Assembly: GCF_900176485.1 (NCBI RefSeq) | Contig: NZ_FWYD01000002.1 | Coordinates: 62,001-126,000 of the forward strand | Direction: 5' to 3' | DNA from: Primorskyibacter flagellatus | Lineage (GTDB): Bacteria > Pseudomonadota > Alphaproteobacteria > Rhodobacterales > Rhodobacteraceae | Length of the DNA: 64,000 nt | Shown here: one piece after another, positions 37,095-46,483 of the stretch | How positions within the stretch are numbered: the stretch's first letter is position 1 | Layout: each line of letters starts with the position of its first letter | Translations under genes and position numbers: made by a program | Notes under the pieces: model-generated | The model's database searches: none | Told to the model about the DNA's origin: nothing | What the model saw: only the letters and a program-made list of their open reading frames with translations

Positions 37095-37877
37095 TCAACC
37101 TTCACCGCCCAGAATATCGGGTGTTTTCCAGCCCAGATGCTGCCCACCATCGACGCAGATCAATTGGCCCGTCACCCCCGGTGAATCGAGGAAAAACCCA
37201 AGTGCGGCGGTTATATCGGACCGATTCGCCCCCCGCTTCAGAACGGTCGCGGCCCGTTGTCTTGCAAAATGGTCGTCGCTTTGCCGCGCGCCTTGCATGG
37301 TCGGGCCGGGTCCGATGGCATTGACCCGGATGCGCGGCGCGAGCCCCTGGGCCGCGGTCTGGGTAAAGGCCCACAGGCCCATCTTGGCGATGGTGTAGGT
37401 CATGAATTCCGGCGTCAGCTTGCGCACCCGCTGATCGACCATATTGACGATAAGGCCCTGCGCCACCGGTTCGTCGTTTTCATCGGCGACTGGATCGGGA
37501 ATTTCTGCCGCCATCGCCTGGGTCAACACGAACGGCGCGCGCAGGTTGCTTTCCAGATGCCGGTCCCAACCTTCTCGCGTGGCCGTTTCAATCCGGTCAT
37601 AGTCGAAAATCGACGCGCTGTTGACCAGACAGGTTACGGGGCCGCCCAACGCGTCCCGACAGGCGGGCAGCAGGGCCTGCACCTGCGCCTCGTCCAGCAG
37701 GTCGGCTTGCAGGGGCACTGCACGGCACCCCATCGCGCGAACCTCTTCCGCGACGGCCTGTGCGGCATCAGCGGATGTGCCGTAATGCACGCCCACGTCA
37801 TACCCGCGCCCTGCAAGGTAGAGCGCCATCGCGCGGCCCAGCCGTTTTCCAGCGCCGGTCACAAGTGCGATCGACAT
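37095..37877 (-). CDS. SDR family oxidoreductase, pteridine-reductase-like
   Basis: A 260-residue short-chain dehydrogenase. ATG 37877 follows GGAGGC at 7 bases; the longer frame has no such site. Cofactor motif is LVTGAGKRLGRAMALYLAG; catalytic residues are in NSASIFDYDR and YTIAKMGLWAF. The RLGRA version of the glycine motif and the GPTMQ-region resemble FolM/PTR1 enzymes that reduce dihydromonapterin or pteridines, so a folate role is possible. No folate gene is visible nearby. The gene ends at the AT-rich gap. Confidence 0.8.
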   Translation of the reverse strand: MSIALVTGAGKRLGRAMALYLAGRGYDVGVHYGTSADAAQAVAEEVRAMGCRAVPLQADLLDEAQVQALLPACRDALGGPVTCLVNSASIFDYDRIETATREGWDRHLESNLRAPFVLTQAMAAEIPDPVADENDEPVAQGLIVNMVDQRVRKLTPEFMTYTIAKMGLWAFTQTAAQGLAPRIRVNAIGPGPTMQGARQSDDHFARQRAATVLKRGANRSDITAALGFFLDSPGVTGQLICVDGGQHLGWKTPDILGGEG

Positions 37878-37906
37878 GACTTGCCTCCATTTGGCCTCTG
37901 CGGGCC

Positions 37907-38860
37907 TCAGAACAGAATTGCCACCACATAGATGACGTAAAGGGCGGTGAACACGCTGCCCCAGATGCGCGACATGTTCCACCCCAGCCACACGAACGGG
38001 AACAGGATCAGCGACGCGGCAAGCATGACCCAAAGATCAAAGCGAAGGAACTCCGGGTCGACCGGAATTGGCCCGACAAACGAGGCAATCCCGATGATCG
38101 CAAGCAGGTTGAACATGTTCGACCCGATCACGTTGCCAAGCGCCACGTCGGCTTGCCGCCGCAGCGCCGCCATCACGGTTGTCGCCAGTTCCGGCAGCGA
38201 CGTGCCGACCGCAACCAGCGTCAGCCCGATCACGGTATCACTGACGCCATATGTCCGCGCGATGATCGACGCATTGTCGACCAGCATATCCGCCCCCAAC
38301 GGTAGCCCGACAAGACCCAGAGCCAGAAATCCGCCAATCCGCCACCAGGGCATATCCGGGTCTGCGCCTTCCACCTCGTCGAGGGTCTCCGCCGCCGTGG
38401 CCTTTGACGCACGACGGTGAGACATCGCCTCTCGCATGGCATCTGCCAACATGAAGGCCAGCGCCGCAAGCAGGATAAGCCCGACCTTCCAGTCGAACGT
38501 CCCGGTAAAGGCCAGCCCTATGAACAACACGGATGCGATCAGCATGAAGACATAGGTCTTGCGCGTCTTGCATTCAGAAGTGTCCAGCGTCGATATCAGC
38601 GCGGGCACACCCAGCACCAACAGAATGTTGGCGGTGTTCGACCCCACGACATTGCCAAGCGCCAACCCCGGCGCGTTATCCAGCACGGCACTGATCGAAA
38701 TCAGAAGCTCGGGTGCCGAGGTACCGAACGCCACCACCGTCAGGCTGACGATCAAAGCGGGGATACCGACCCGCAGGCTGAGGTTCACAGCCCCTTTCAC
38801 CAGCGCATCCCCTGCCAGCAGCAGGATCACCAGTCCCAGCCCGCACATCAACCAAACCAC
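37907..38860 (-). CDS. Calcium/sodium antiporter
   Basis: A 317-residue inner-membrane transporter of the Ca2+:cation antiporter family (YrbG/CaxA type). The two inverted repeats carry the ion-binding signatures GTSAPELLISISA and GTSLPELATTVMA. About ten helices are predicted. The GTG start at 38860 has AAGGG upstream; the longer frame overlaps the next gene. The stop lies 30 bases from the SDR start. Confidence 0.9.
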   Translation of the reverse strand: MVWLMCGLGLVILLLAGDALVKGAVNLSLRVGIPALIVSLTVVAFGTSAPELLISISAVLDNAPGLALGNVVGSNTANILLVLGVPALISTLDTSECKTRKTYVFMLIASVLFIGLAFTGTFDWKVGLILLAALAFMLADAMREAMSHRRASKATAAETLDEVEGADPDMPWWRIGGFLALGLVGLPLGADMLVDNASIIARTYGVSDTVIGLTLVAVGTSLPELATTVMAALRRQADVALGNVIGSNMFNLLAIIGIASFVGPIPVDPEFLRFDLWVMLAASLILFPFVWLGWNMSRIWGSVFTALYVIYVVAILF

Positions 38861-38864
38861 GATG

Positions 38865-39032
38865 TCAGCCCTTTCCGTGTCCGCAGGAACAAGGCCCGCG
38901 TCCGATCTTGTAACGACCGCATTTTGGACATTTTGCCGACGCCAGTCGCTTGCTGCCCGGAAACCGCAACTTGCCAAACATGGCCATCACGCCCATGCCG
39001 ACCAGAAACAGGATGACGACCTTTACAACCAC
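38865..39032 (-). CDS. Small membrane-anchored zinc-ribbon protein
   Basis: A 55-residue protein starting at GTG 39032, 1 base after the S49 peptidase stop. Its N-terminus is one hydrophobic helix (VVVKVVILFLVGMGVMAMF), followed by a short linker and a Cys cluster (CPKCGRYKIGRGPCSCG) likely to bind zinc. A matching role is unknown. It lies between the peptidase and the antiporter on the same strand, so the three may form one operon. Confidence 0.65.
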   Translation of the reverse strand: MVVKVVILFLVGMGVMAMFGKLRFPGSKRLASAKCPKCGRYKIGRGPCSCGHGKG

Positions 39033-39033
39033 G

Positions 39034-39831
39034 TCAAAGGCCGAACCGCGCGTAGTGGGCGCGTTCTTCGATACCGGACAACGCGTCCTGTGCCAGCGAC
39101 ATCCCGAACCGTGACAGGAAAGGCCGCTTGATGCCGTAGCGGCGCAGACGGACCTTGTCGCCAAAGCGTTTTTTCAGTTCCGGCATCATATGACCAACCG
39201 CATCCGCCAGTCCGACATCGACCGCGGATTTGCCGACCCAGATTTCACCGGTGAAAAGATCGGGGTCCTGTGCCAGCTTGGGCCCGCGTCGAGTCTGGAC
39301 ATGGTTGATGAAGTTATCGTGAATCTGGCCCAGCAGGCGGGTCAGACGGGCCACGTCTTCCTCTTCCTCCGGGCGAAACGGGTCCATCATGGATTTCGAC
39401 TTGCCCGCCGTGTGCACGCGCCGTTCGATCCCTTGCCGCGCCAGAAACACATGCGCGCCGAACCCAGCAGAGATCACCCCGATCGACCCTAGGATAGAGC
39501 TTTCGTCCGCAAAAATCTCATCTGCCGCCGCCGCCAGCCAGTAGCCACCGCTGGCCGCAACATCCTCGACGAAGGCAAGTACCGGCACGTTTTTTTCCTC
39601 GGCAAGCCGCCGAATGCGCGCGCCGATCAGCGAGGATTGCACCGGAGACCCGCCCGGAGAGTTGATCTGCAACGCCACGGCCGCGGGTTTGCCGCGCCGA
39701 AAGGCCTTTTCCAGAACCGGCCCGATGGTCTCGTCATTCAGGCTGACGCGCCCGGACGTGCCAATAGCGCCCGTCAGCCGGACAACCGCCACGGTCGGGG
39801 CCTTGTTCAGATAGGGTATCCACTGTTTCAT
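39034..39831 (-). CDS. S49 family signal peptide peptidase-like protease (SohB/SppA type)
   Basis: A 265-residue Ser-Lys protease. ATG 39831 begins MKQWIPYLNKAPTVAVVRL. The S49 core has INSPGGSPVQSSLIGARIR and the catalytic Ser in VAASGGYWLAAAADEIFAD; the general-base Lys is probably in TAGKSKSMMDPF. It is expected to degrade signal peptides or small membrane proteins at the inner membrane. No signal peptide is obvious in this form. Upstream gap before priA is 105 bases. Confidence 0.9.
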   Translation of the reverse strand: MKQWIPYLNKAPTVAVVRLTGAIGTSGRVSLNDETIGPVLEKAFRRGKPAAVALQINSPGGSPVQSSLIGARIRRLAEEKNVPVLAFVEDVAASGGYWLAAAADEIFADESSILGSIGVISAGFGAHVFLARQGIERRVHTAGKSKSMMDPFRPEEEEDVARLTRLLGQIHDNFINHVQTRRGPKLAQDPDLFTGEIWVGKSAVDVGLADAVGHMMPELKKRFGDKVRLRRYGIKRPFLSRFGMSLAQDALSGIEERAHYARFGL

Positions 39832-39936
39832 GGCTTTGGATGTAGATTGCCGCCGCCCGACAAACAAGGTGGCGGGCGTACAAACCCGCGCAAAGTGGCG
39901 CGCTTGCCCGTAGTCATCGGATGAATGGCGGAAGTT

Positions 39937-42129
39937 TCAATAGAAACTTTGCGGATCAATGTCCACCGCCAGCCGCATGTCGCCTTTCAGGCGGAACTGC
40001 CCCACCCATTGCCGCAGGGCTGTTTGCAGCGGCGTGCCACGGTCGGCCTTGACCAGCAAGCGCACGCGGTGCCGCCCACGGACCCGCGCGATGGGGGCCG
40101 GGGCCGGGCCGAAGACCTGCGCCCCGATACGGCGCAGGGGCGCATCCTGCCGGGCCAATGCGTTGCCAAGGTCGAATGCCTCCTGCACATCCGACGAGGA
40201 CAGGATGATCCCCGCCATTCGCCCGTAAGGCGGCACACCCGCATGACGGCGCTCGCCCGCCTCGGCCTTCCAGAACCCTTCCTCGTCGCCCGACAGGATC
40301 GCGCGGATCACCGGATGTTCGGGCTGGTAGGTCTGGAGCAGCGCCACCCCGGACTTCTCGGCCCGCCCGGCCCGGCCCGCAACCTGACGCATCAGTTGAA
40401 ATGTGCGTTCCGCCGCGCGCAAGTCCGACCCTTGCAGTCCAAGATCCGCATCAATCACGCCCACAAGCGTCAAAAGCGGAAAGTTGTGCCCCTTGGCCAC
40501 CAGTTGCGTGCCGATGATGATGTCGGCAGAGCCTTGCGCAATCCCCTCGATCTCGGCCTTCAGCGCACGGGCCGATCCGAACATATCCGACGACAGCGTT
40601 GCCACACGCGCGTCCGGAAACAGCTTTACCGCTTCTTCGGTCAGCCGCTCCACACCCGGTCCGACCGCTGCCAGCCGTCCCTCTGTCTCGCAAGAGGGGC
40701 AGATTTCCGGCATCGGCTTGGTCTCGCCGCATTGATGACAGACAAGGCGTTTCAGAAAGCGGTGCTCGACCATCCGCGCGTCGCAATGATCACACCCGAT
40801 CTGATGCCCGCAGGCCCGGCAAATCGTGACGGGCGCATAGCCACGCCGGTTTATGAACAACAGCGCCTGTTCGCCCTTCTCGATCCGCGCATTCACTGCC
40901 GATTGCAGCGCGGTGGAAATCCAGCGATCCGACGGCAGTTTTTCCGCCCGCATGTCCAGGCTGCGCATTTCCGGCATCACGGCGGGCCCGTAGCGCGAGG
41001 TCAGTTCAACCTTGTCATACTTGCCCGCGTCAGCATTGGCCCAGCTTTCCAGCGATGGCGTGGCCGAGGCCAGCACCACTCGCGCCCCACAAAGCGAGGC
41101 CCGAAGCACGGCCATATCACGGGCATTATACAGAACGCCCTCTTCCTGCTTGTAGGACGTGTCGTGTTCCTCATCGACCACCACCAGCCCCAAATCGCGG
41201 AACGGCAGGAACAATGCAGAGCGCGCGCCAACTACAAACTGTGCGCCACCCTGCCCGATCATTTTCCAGACCCGGCGCCGTTCGGTCATGGTCACACCGG
41301 AATGCCACTCGGCCGGTTGCGCGCCGAATCGCGCCTGCACGCGCGTCAGGAATTCCGCCGTCAGCGCGATTTCCGGCAGCAACACCAGCGCCTGACGCCC
41401 CCGGCGCAGGCATTCGGCGACGGCCTCCAGATACACTTCGGTCTTGCCGGACCCGGTGACACCTTTCAGCAGGACCGTCCCGTAACTGCCGGACCCCACG
41501 CCTGCCCGAAGCGTTTCAGCCGCTGCCGCCTGATCGCCGGTCAGCTCCTTGCTGCCCAGATCCGGGTCCAGCCGCGGAAAAGGCAGATCGCGAGGGCTGT
41601 TCTCTTCGGCAACCGCCCCTTGCGTGACCAGACCCTTGACGACGCTGGTGGTAACCCCCGCCATCTCGGCCAGTTCCTTGAGCGTGAAGGACAGCCCGCC
41701 ATACTCGCGCAAAGCCTCCAGCACGCGGCGGCGCGCATCGGTCATCCGGGAAGGCTCTGCATGGCCCAGCCGGTAGACCTTGCGCATCGACGGCGGATCG
41801 CCCAGCCCCGGCGCGCGTGTCGCCAGCCGCAACATCGCCGACATCGGCGTCAGCGTGTAATCACCGGCCTTTTCCAGAAAGGCACGCAGCTCGTCGCGCA
41901 TCGGGGCGGCATCCAGCACGCGGATGACCTGCCGCACCTTGGCGATGTCCCAGTCGCCCTTGCCCGACCCCCAGACAACACCCAATACCTTGCGCGGCCC
42001 CAGTGGCACCTCGACAAACGCACCCAACTGGCAGCCACCTTCGGGCGCACGGTAGTCCAGAACCCGGTCGAGCGGTTGTGCCGTCAGCACCCCCACCAGC
42101 GCGCCTTCGTCGAAATACCCAGCCTCCAT
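39937..42129 (-). CDS. priA: Primosomal protein N' (replication restart helicase PriA)
   Basis: A 730-residue helicase that reloads the replisome at stalled forks. ATG 42129 has AAGGA at 5 bases; other in-frame starts are further upstream. It has the 3'-binding domain, Walker A GVTGSGKTEVY, the DEAH-box version VVDEEHDTSYKQ and a zinc-binding region with CRACGHQIGCDHC and CHQCGETKPMPEICPSC. Length matches the family. It is divergent from transaldolase. Confidence 0.96.
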   Translation of the reverse strand: MEAGYFDEGALVGVLTAQPLDRVLDYRAPEGGCQLGAFVEVPLGPRKVLGVVWGSGKGDWDIAKVRQVIRVLDAAPMRDELRAFLEKAGDYTLTPMSAMLRLATRAPGLGDPPSMRKVYRLGHAEPSRMTDARRRVLEALREYGGLSFTLKELAEMAGVTTSVVKGLVTQGAVAEENSPRDLPFPRLDPDLGSKELTGDQAAAAETLRAGVGSGSYGTVLLKGVTGSGKTEVYLEAVAECLRRGRQALVLLPEIALTAEFLTRVQARFGAQPAEWHSGVTMTERRRVWKMIGQGGAQFVVGARSALFLPFRDLGLVVVDEEHDTSYKQEEGVLYNARDMAVLRASLCGARVVLASATPSLESWANADAGKYDKVELTSRYGPAVMPEMRSLDMRAEKLPSDRWISTALQSAVNARIEKGEQALLFINRRGYAPVTICRACGHQIGCDHCDARMVEHRFLKRLVCHQCGETKPMPEICPSCETEGRLAAVGPGVERLTEEAVKLFPDARVATLSSDMFGSARALKAEIEGIAQGSADIIIGTQLVAKGHNFPLLTLVGVIDADLGLQGSDLRAAERTFQLMRQVAGRAGRAEKSGVALLQTYQPEHPVIRAILSGDEEGFWKAEAGERRHAGVPPYGRMAGIILSSSDVQEAFDLGNALARQDAPLRRIGAQVFGPAPAPIARVRGRHRVRLLVKADRGTPLQTALRQWVGQFRLKGDMRLAVDIDPQSFY

Positions 42130-42140
42130 GACCATCCTTA

Positions 42141-42155
42141 ATGTTAGCGCTGACC
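42141..42155. promoter_or_regulatory. Candidate LacI-type operator between priA and transaldolase
   Basis: ATGTTAGCGCTGACC matches TGTTAGCGCTAACA with two mismatches in the 14-base core and shares ATGTTAGCGC with the site upstream of the fructokinase gene. It is 79 bases before the transaldolase start, in the divergent promoter. Confidence 0.4.
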
Positions 42156-42233
42156 GAAAGGGGTTTTTCTCTGCCCCCTGCTTGGGGTATGACAGCCGCA
42201 ATCGAAAGCCAAGCCAACCAAGGATGTGCCTCC

Positions 42234-42887
42234 ATGAAATTCTTCGTAGACACTGCCGACACCGACGCCATCGCCGAACTGAATGACCTGGGCATGATAG
42301 ACGGGGTCACAACCAACCCTTCGCTGATCCTGAAATCCGGGCGTGACATTCTGGAAGTCACCAAAGAGATTTGCGACATGGTTTCCGGCCCGGTTTCTGC
42401 CGAGGTCATCGCACTGAAGGCCGATGACATGATTGCCGAGGGTCGCAAGCTGGCGGAAATCGCCGACAACATCGCCGTCAAGGTCCCGCTGACGTGGGAC
42501 GGCCTCAAGGCCTGCAAAGTGCTGACGGACGAGGGCAAGATGGTCAACGTCACGCTGTGCTTCTCGGCCAATCAGGCGTTGCTGGCGGCCAAGGCGGGGG
42601 CGACGTTCATCAGCCCCTTCATCGGCCGTCTGGACGACCTGAACCTAGACGGGCTGGACCTGATTTCCGACATCCGCGAAATTTATGACAATTACGGGTA
42701 TGAGACCAATATCCTTGCCGCGTCGATCCGCTCTGCCAACCACATGAGCGAATGCGCCAAGATCGGTGCCGATGTGGCGACCGCCCCGCCAAATGTGATC
42801 AAGGCGATGGCCAACCACCTGCTGACCGACAAGGGTCTGGACCAGTTCGTCAAGGACGCCAAAGAGGCGGGCATCAAGATCGTCTGA
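42234..42887 (+). CDS. tal: Transaldolase (short, FSA-like type)
   Basis: A 217-residue class I aldolase of the small transaldolase/fructose-6-phosphate aldolase family. It has [25 protein letters not shown], the Schiff-base Lys in [11 protein letters not shown] and [11 protein letters not shown]. Length fits the decameric small transaldolases. It links hexose and pentose phosphates in the pentose phosphate pathway. A strong terminator follows the gene. Confidence 0.92.
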   Translation: MKFFVDTADTDAIAELNDLGMIDGVTTNPSLILKSGRDILEVTKEICDMVSGPVSAEVIALKADDMIAEGRKLAEIADNIAVKVPLTWDGLKACKVLTDEGKMVNVTLCFSANQALLAAKAGATFISPFIGRLDDLNLDGLDLISDIREIYDNYGYETNILAASIRSANHMSECAKIGADVATAPPNVIKAMANHLLTDKGLDQFVKDAKEAGIKIV

Positions 42888-42913
42888 GCCGGTCGATATG
42901 ACTGACTTATCGG

Positions 42914-42945
42914 TGCCGCGCGGTCCTACCGTCGCGGCGCTTTTT
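42914..42945 (+). terminator. Rho-independent terminator after transaldolase
   Basis: An interrupted GC-rich stem: GCCGCG and GGT on the left pair with ACC and CGCGGC on the right, followed by CGCTTTTT (42938-42945). It lies 27 bases after the stop. Confidence 0.8.
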
Positions 42946-43127
42946 CGTTGTAAATCCGACAAGTGTGACTCAGGCGCGCCGGTTTCGGGCGGACATGGGC
43001 CGAAACCGGTGCCCGCAGTTGACACATTGGCCCATTGCGGGGAAACCAGAGGGACAAGCCGAAAAAATCGGCATCTCGCAGGCTGGTCTTCGCGCCGCTT
43101 CGGGAACCCATAAAACCAGAGGCACGC

Positions 43128-43835
43128 ATGAGCAGCAGCCCCCAAATCGACGACTCCCTTCGGGAGACGATTATCTCGCGCCCTGACGTGATCCTTGACG
43201 ATCAGCATGTCATGCAGGCCCTGATCGGCGCGAATGACCGCAGCATGGGCGGCAATATTGTCGATCTGCGCGGCATTGCCATGGAACGGCTGGAGGCGCA
43301 GCTTGCCCGGCTGGAAGACACGCACCGGTCGGTGATTGCGGCGGCCTACGACAATCTGGCCAGCACAAATCAGGTGCATCGCGCGATTTTGCGGATGCTG
43401 GACCCGACCGGGTTCGAAAGCTTCCTGCGTGATCTGGGCGGGCCGGTGGCGGAAATCCTGCAAGTGGACCGGATCAAGCTGGTGCTGGAAACAGCGCAAG
43501 AAGAAGAGGGCGCGGCGGTCAAACGTCTTGGCGACGTGCTGTCGGTCTGTGCGCCCGGATATATTGACGACTATGTGAACGGCGCACGCGGCGGCACCCC
43601 GCGTCAGGTCACGTTGCGCGGCATTCAGACAGGCGATGCACGCATTTACGGAGACATTGCAGCGTCCATCCGGTCGGAGGCCTGCCTGCGGCTTGATCTC
43701 GGAGAGGAGCGCCTGCCCGGCCTTCTGGTCATGGGGGCAACAGACGCGAACCAATTCACGTCGCAGCAAGGCACTGATCTGCTGGCCTTCTTTGCCGGCG
43801 TATTCGAGCGCGCCATGCGGCGCTGGCTGGCATGA
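43128..43835 (+). CDS. DUF484 family protein
   Basis: A 235-residue GAF-like protein. ATG 43128 follows AGAGG. It starts MSSSPQIDDSLRETIISRP and continues with the DUF484 pattern LEDTHRSVIAAAYDNLASTNQVHRAIL. The gene overlaps xerC by 4 bases. DUF484-xerC is a widespread pairing, so a role with the recombinase is plausible, though unknown. Confidence 0.85.
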   Translation: MSSSPQIDDSLRETIISRPDVILDDQHVMQALIGANDRSMGGNIVDLRGIAMERLEAQLARLEDTHRSVIAAAYDNLASTNQVHRAILRMLDPTGFESFLRDLGGPVAEILQVDRIKLVLETAQEEEGAAVKRLGDVLSVCAPGYIDDYVNGARGGTPRQVTLRGIQTGDARIYGDIAASIRSEACLRLDLGEERLPGLLVMGATDANQFTSQQGTDLLAFFAGVFERAMRRWLA

Positions 43836-44758
43836 CACTGGCCCTGTCCCCCGCCGCGCGTGACGCGTTGGAGGACTGGTTGAGCGCGCAGAAATCGCTG
43901 CAAGGCGCTGCGGCCAACACGCTGACGGCCTACGCTGCGGATGTGCGCGATTTTCTGGTGTTCCTGACATTTCATCAAGGTGGCCCGCAGGGACTGGCAC
44001 CGCTGACGCGAATCAGCATTTCGGAAATGCGCTCCTGGATGGCAGGCTTGCGTGCCGAGGATGTGGGCGCGCGATCGGTGGCGCGCAAATTGTCGGCGGT
44101 CAAATCCTTCTACCGCTGGCTGGGCGAGCGCGAAGGCTTTGAGCCCACGGCTGTCCTGTCCACCCGCGCCCCGAAGTTTGAAAAGAAGCTGCCGCGCCCG
44201 TTGAGTGTTGATGCGGCGCGCAATCTGATCGCCTCCGTTGAGGCACAGTCGCAAACGCCCTGGGTCGCAGCGCGGGATGTGGCCGTGGTGACACTGCTTT
44301 ACGGATGCGGGTTGCGGATTTCCGAAGCGCTTGGCCTTACACCTGCACATTTGCCGATTGGCGATGTGCTGCGGATCATCGGGAAGGGGAACAAAGAGCG
44401 TATCGTTCCGGTGATTGGCCCCGCGCGCGACGCGGTAGAGGCGTATTTGCGGCTTTGCCCGTTCGACCTGACCCAGGATGCCCCCGTTTTTCGCGGCGTT
44501 CGGGGTGGCCCACTGAATCCGCGCAGCATGCAACAGCTTATGGCCGGATTGCGGTTGCAGCTTGGCCTGCCCGCCACGGCCACACCCCACGCGCTACGCC
44601 ACAGTTTCGCGACGCATCTTCTGGCCGCGGGCGGTGATCTGCGCGCAATCCAGGAGCTTTTGGGCCATGCATCGCTGTCCACTACCCAGGCCTATACATC
44701 TGTCGATTCTGTGCATTTGATGAGCGCGTACAACAAGGCCCACCCCAAGGCGCACTAA
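43832..44758 (+). CDS. xerC: Tyrosine recombinase XerC
   Basis: A 308-residue recombinase for chromosome dimer resolution at dif. Catalytic residues are visible: Arg in GCGLRISEALGL, Lys in GKGNKERIVPVIG, His-x-x-Arg in HALRHSFATHLLAAGGDLR, His in LGHASLSTTQ and the nucleophile Tyr in TTQAYTSVD. The N-terminal SAM-like domain is present. Linkage to DUF484 supports XerC rather than XerD. Confidence 0.93.
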   Translation: MTLALSPAARDALEDWLSAQKSLQGAAANTLTAYAADVRDFLVFLTFHQGGPQGLAPLTRISISEMRSWMAGLRAEDVGARSVARKLSAVKSFYRWLGEREGFEPTAVLSTRAPKFEKKLPRPLSVDAARNLIASVEAQSQTPWVAARDVAVVTLLYGCGLRISEALGLTPAHLPIGDVLRIIGKGNKERIVPVIGPARDAVEAYLRLCPFDLTQDAPVFRGVRGGPLNPRSMQQLMAGLRLQLGLPATATPHALRHSFATHLLAAGGDLRAIQELLGHASLSTTQAYTSVDSVHLMSAYNKAHPKAH

Positions 44759-44891
44759 CGCCCTTTTCCCAAAATCCTGCAGTTAGTGCGCGATTCTGTG
44801 CGCTCAAAATCCATACGCCCCGGTTTCCACCGTCCGGATTCCCGCCTAGGCTGATGTGTATATCAAAACGCCGAGCAGCGAGGTCTCTCCG

Positions 44892-45500
44892 ATGAAGCTC
44901 TATCACAGTCCGACATCGCCCTATGTCCGCAAGGTCATGGTGGTTCTTCATGAAACCGGACAGCTGGAAGATGTCACGTTGGAGGCCACAACCGGCACAC
45001 CTCTGGCACCGGCAGCAGGGCTTGTGGCGAAAAATCCGCTGACCAAGGTGCCGGCGCTGGAGCGTCCGGATGGTTGCACGCTGTATGACAGTCGGGTGAT
45101 CTGTCGTTTTCTGGATGCTCGCGCCAAGGCCGGACTGTATCCACAGGGCGCGCGCGGCTGGGAAACTCTGACGCTGGAGGCGACGGGCGACGGAATTACC
45201 GATGCGGCACTGCTGATGACCTACGAGGCACGGCTGCGCCCGGAGGGACAGCGCATGGATGCGTTTGTCGATGCGCAATGGGAGAAGATCGAAAATGCCT
45301 GCGCGGCCTTGAATGCGCGCTGGATCAGCCACCTGTCCGGGCCGCTTGATGCCGGTCAGATCGCTGTGGGCTGTGCGCTGGCTTATGTGGATTTCCGTCA
45401 CGAAGCGCGCGGCTGGCGCAATGGCAATGACGCATTGGCGGCGTGGTATGCAGGTTTTGCCGAGCGCGGGTCGATGCGGACGACAACCCCGCCAGCGTAA
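44892..45500 (+). CDS. Glutathione S-transferase family protein
   Basis: A 202-residue GST. ATG 44892 follows a weak ribosome binding site (AGGTC). The thioredoxin-like N-terminus shows MKLYHSPTSPYVRKVMVVLHE and the glutathione-binding NPLTKVPALERPDG, then SRVICRFLDA. The C-terminal helical domain follows. A substrate cannot be predicted. It converges with the outer-membrane protein gene. Confidence 0.88.
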   Translation: MKLYHSPTSPYVRKVMVVLHETGQLEDVTLEATTGTPLAPAAGLVAKNPLTKVPALERPDGCTLYDSRVICRFLDARAKAGLYPQGARGWETLTLEATGDGITDAALLMTYEARLRPEGQRMDAFVDAQWEKIENACAALNARWISHLSGPLDAGQIAVGCALAYVDFRHEARGWRNGNDALAAWYAGFAERGSMRTTTPPA

Positions 45501-45520
45501 CACGGGCCGTGGGCCGAAAG

Positions 45521-45541
45521 GCGCCGCGTCAAGCGCGGCGC
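45521..45541. terminator. Hairpin between convergent genes
   Basis: GCGCCGCG (45521-45528) and CGCGGCGC (45534-45541) form a perfect 8-bp stem with a TCAAG loop. It lies between the convergent GST and outer-membrane protein genes; a T-tract is lacking. Confidence 0.5.
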
Positions 45542-45605
45542 GCGTTGTGCATGAATGCGATCTGTCGCGCGGCATTGCATAAGGCGCGCATGGCCGCAGC
45601 GACGA

Positions 45606-46259
45606 TCAGAACTTCAGCGTCACACCGAAATTGAGCGCATTAGTCTTGATTTCGGTCTCAAGCGATCCGCCGCCATCAAGATCGGCCTCGTTGTTGGAAT
45701 AGGTGAACTGATATTCGCCAAACACGGCAAAACGCTCGCTCAGATCATAGTTGACGCCGGCCAGAAGCCGCACCGCCGGACCTGTCACCTGATAGCCGAA
45801 GGTCTTTTCGCCGCCCGCCGATTCGACATCCACATGCGGAATGGACAGGCCGATGCCGCCGCCGACATACGGTGTGATATCGCGCCACTGATTCTGCCAG
45901 CGACGATAGGCATTCACGGTAATCAGGTTGATCCCGTCGGTGAATTCCATCCGGTTGAAGCCGATTGCTTCTTTCTCAGAATCAGGCGCGTAAACCTTGG
46001 CATGGGTAAATTCCAGACCGAAGCCCAGCTTCTCATCGCGCCACCAGGTGCCGCGAACACCGTAATAGGGCGGTGCCTCGAAGGAGCGGCCTTCCCAGCC
46101 GATAAGCGCGTTATAGCTACCGCCATCAGGGTGATCGCCCGATGCGCGGCTATGCGGCGCAGTTTGCCAGCCGGAATAAAGACTGACCTCCATCTCTGCC
46201 GAAGCAGGCGCAACGCCCAGGCACAGGGCCGCCACGGCCGAGAGAATCACCAGTTTCAT
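45606..46259 (-). CDS. Outer-membrane beta-barrel protein
   Basis: A 217-residue secreted protein. Signal peptide MKLVILSAVAALCLGVAPASA is followed by alternating aromatic and polar residues typical of an eight-stranded barrel, ending in Phe (NALNFGVTLKF), the outer-membrane insertion signal. A Gly-rich turn (YVGGGIGLSIPHVDVESAGG) is visible. It could be a structural or adhesion-like OmpW/OmpA-type barrel. No specific function is assignable. Confidence 0.8.
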   Translation of the reverse strand: MKLVILSAVAALCLGVAPASAEMEVSLYSGWQTAPHSRASGDHPDGGSYNALIGWEGRSFEAPPYYGVRGTWWRDEKLGFGLEFTHAKVYAPDSEKEAIGFNRMEFTDGINLITVNAYRRWQNQWRDITPYVGGGIGLSIPHVDVESAGGEKTFGYQVTGPAVRLLAGVNYDLSERFAVFGEYQFTYSNNEADLDGGGSLETEIKTNALNFGVTLKF

Positions 46260-46483
46260 ATATGGACCTCTGTCCTTCCGAGGGAGAATATTGACCCATT
46301 CATATAGGCTGTTTCGCGTCGGCTCAACCGCGACACATCCGCGCTAATCGACTTCCGCCCATTTTGTGTTCTGGACGGCCCTAGTTAGCCCCGTTAAATA
46401 CGCCCTCGGAAACGCTGCGGCCTTTGGCTGCGGCCAGAACCCGTATTGGCCGCACTCAAGGCCCAACGAATGGAGTTAACCTC

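Noticed and set aside
39925-42141. 738-codon plus-strand frame
   Set aside because: Exact antisense of priA; composition rich in Arg/His/Gln as expected for a shadow frame.
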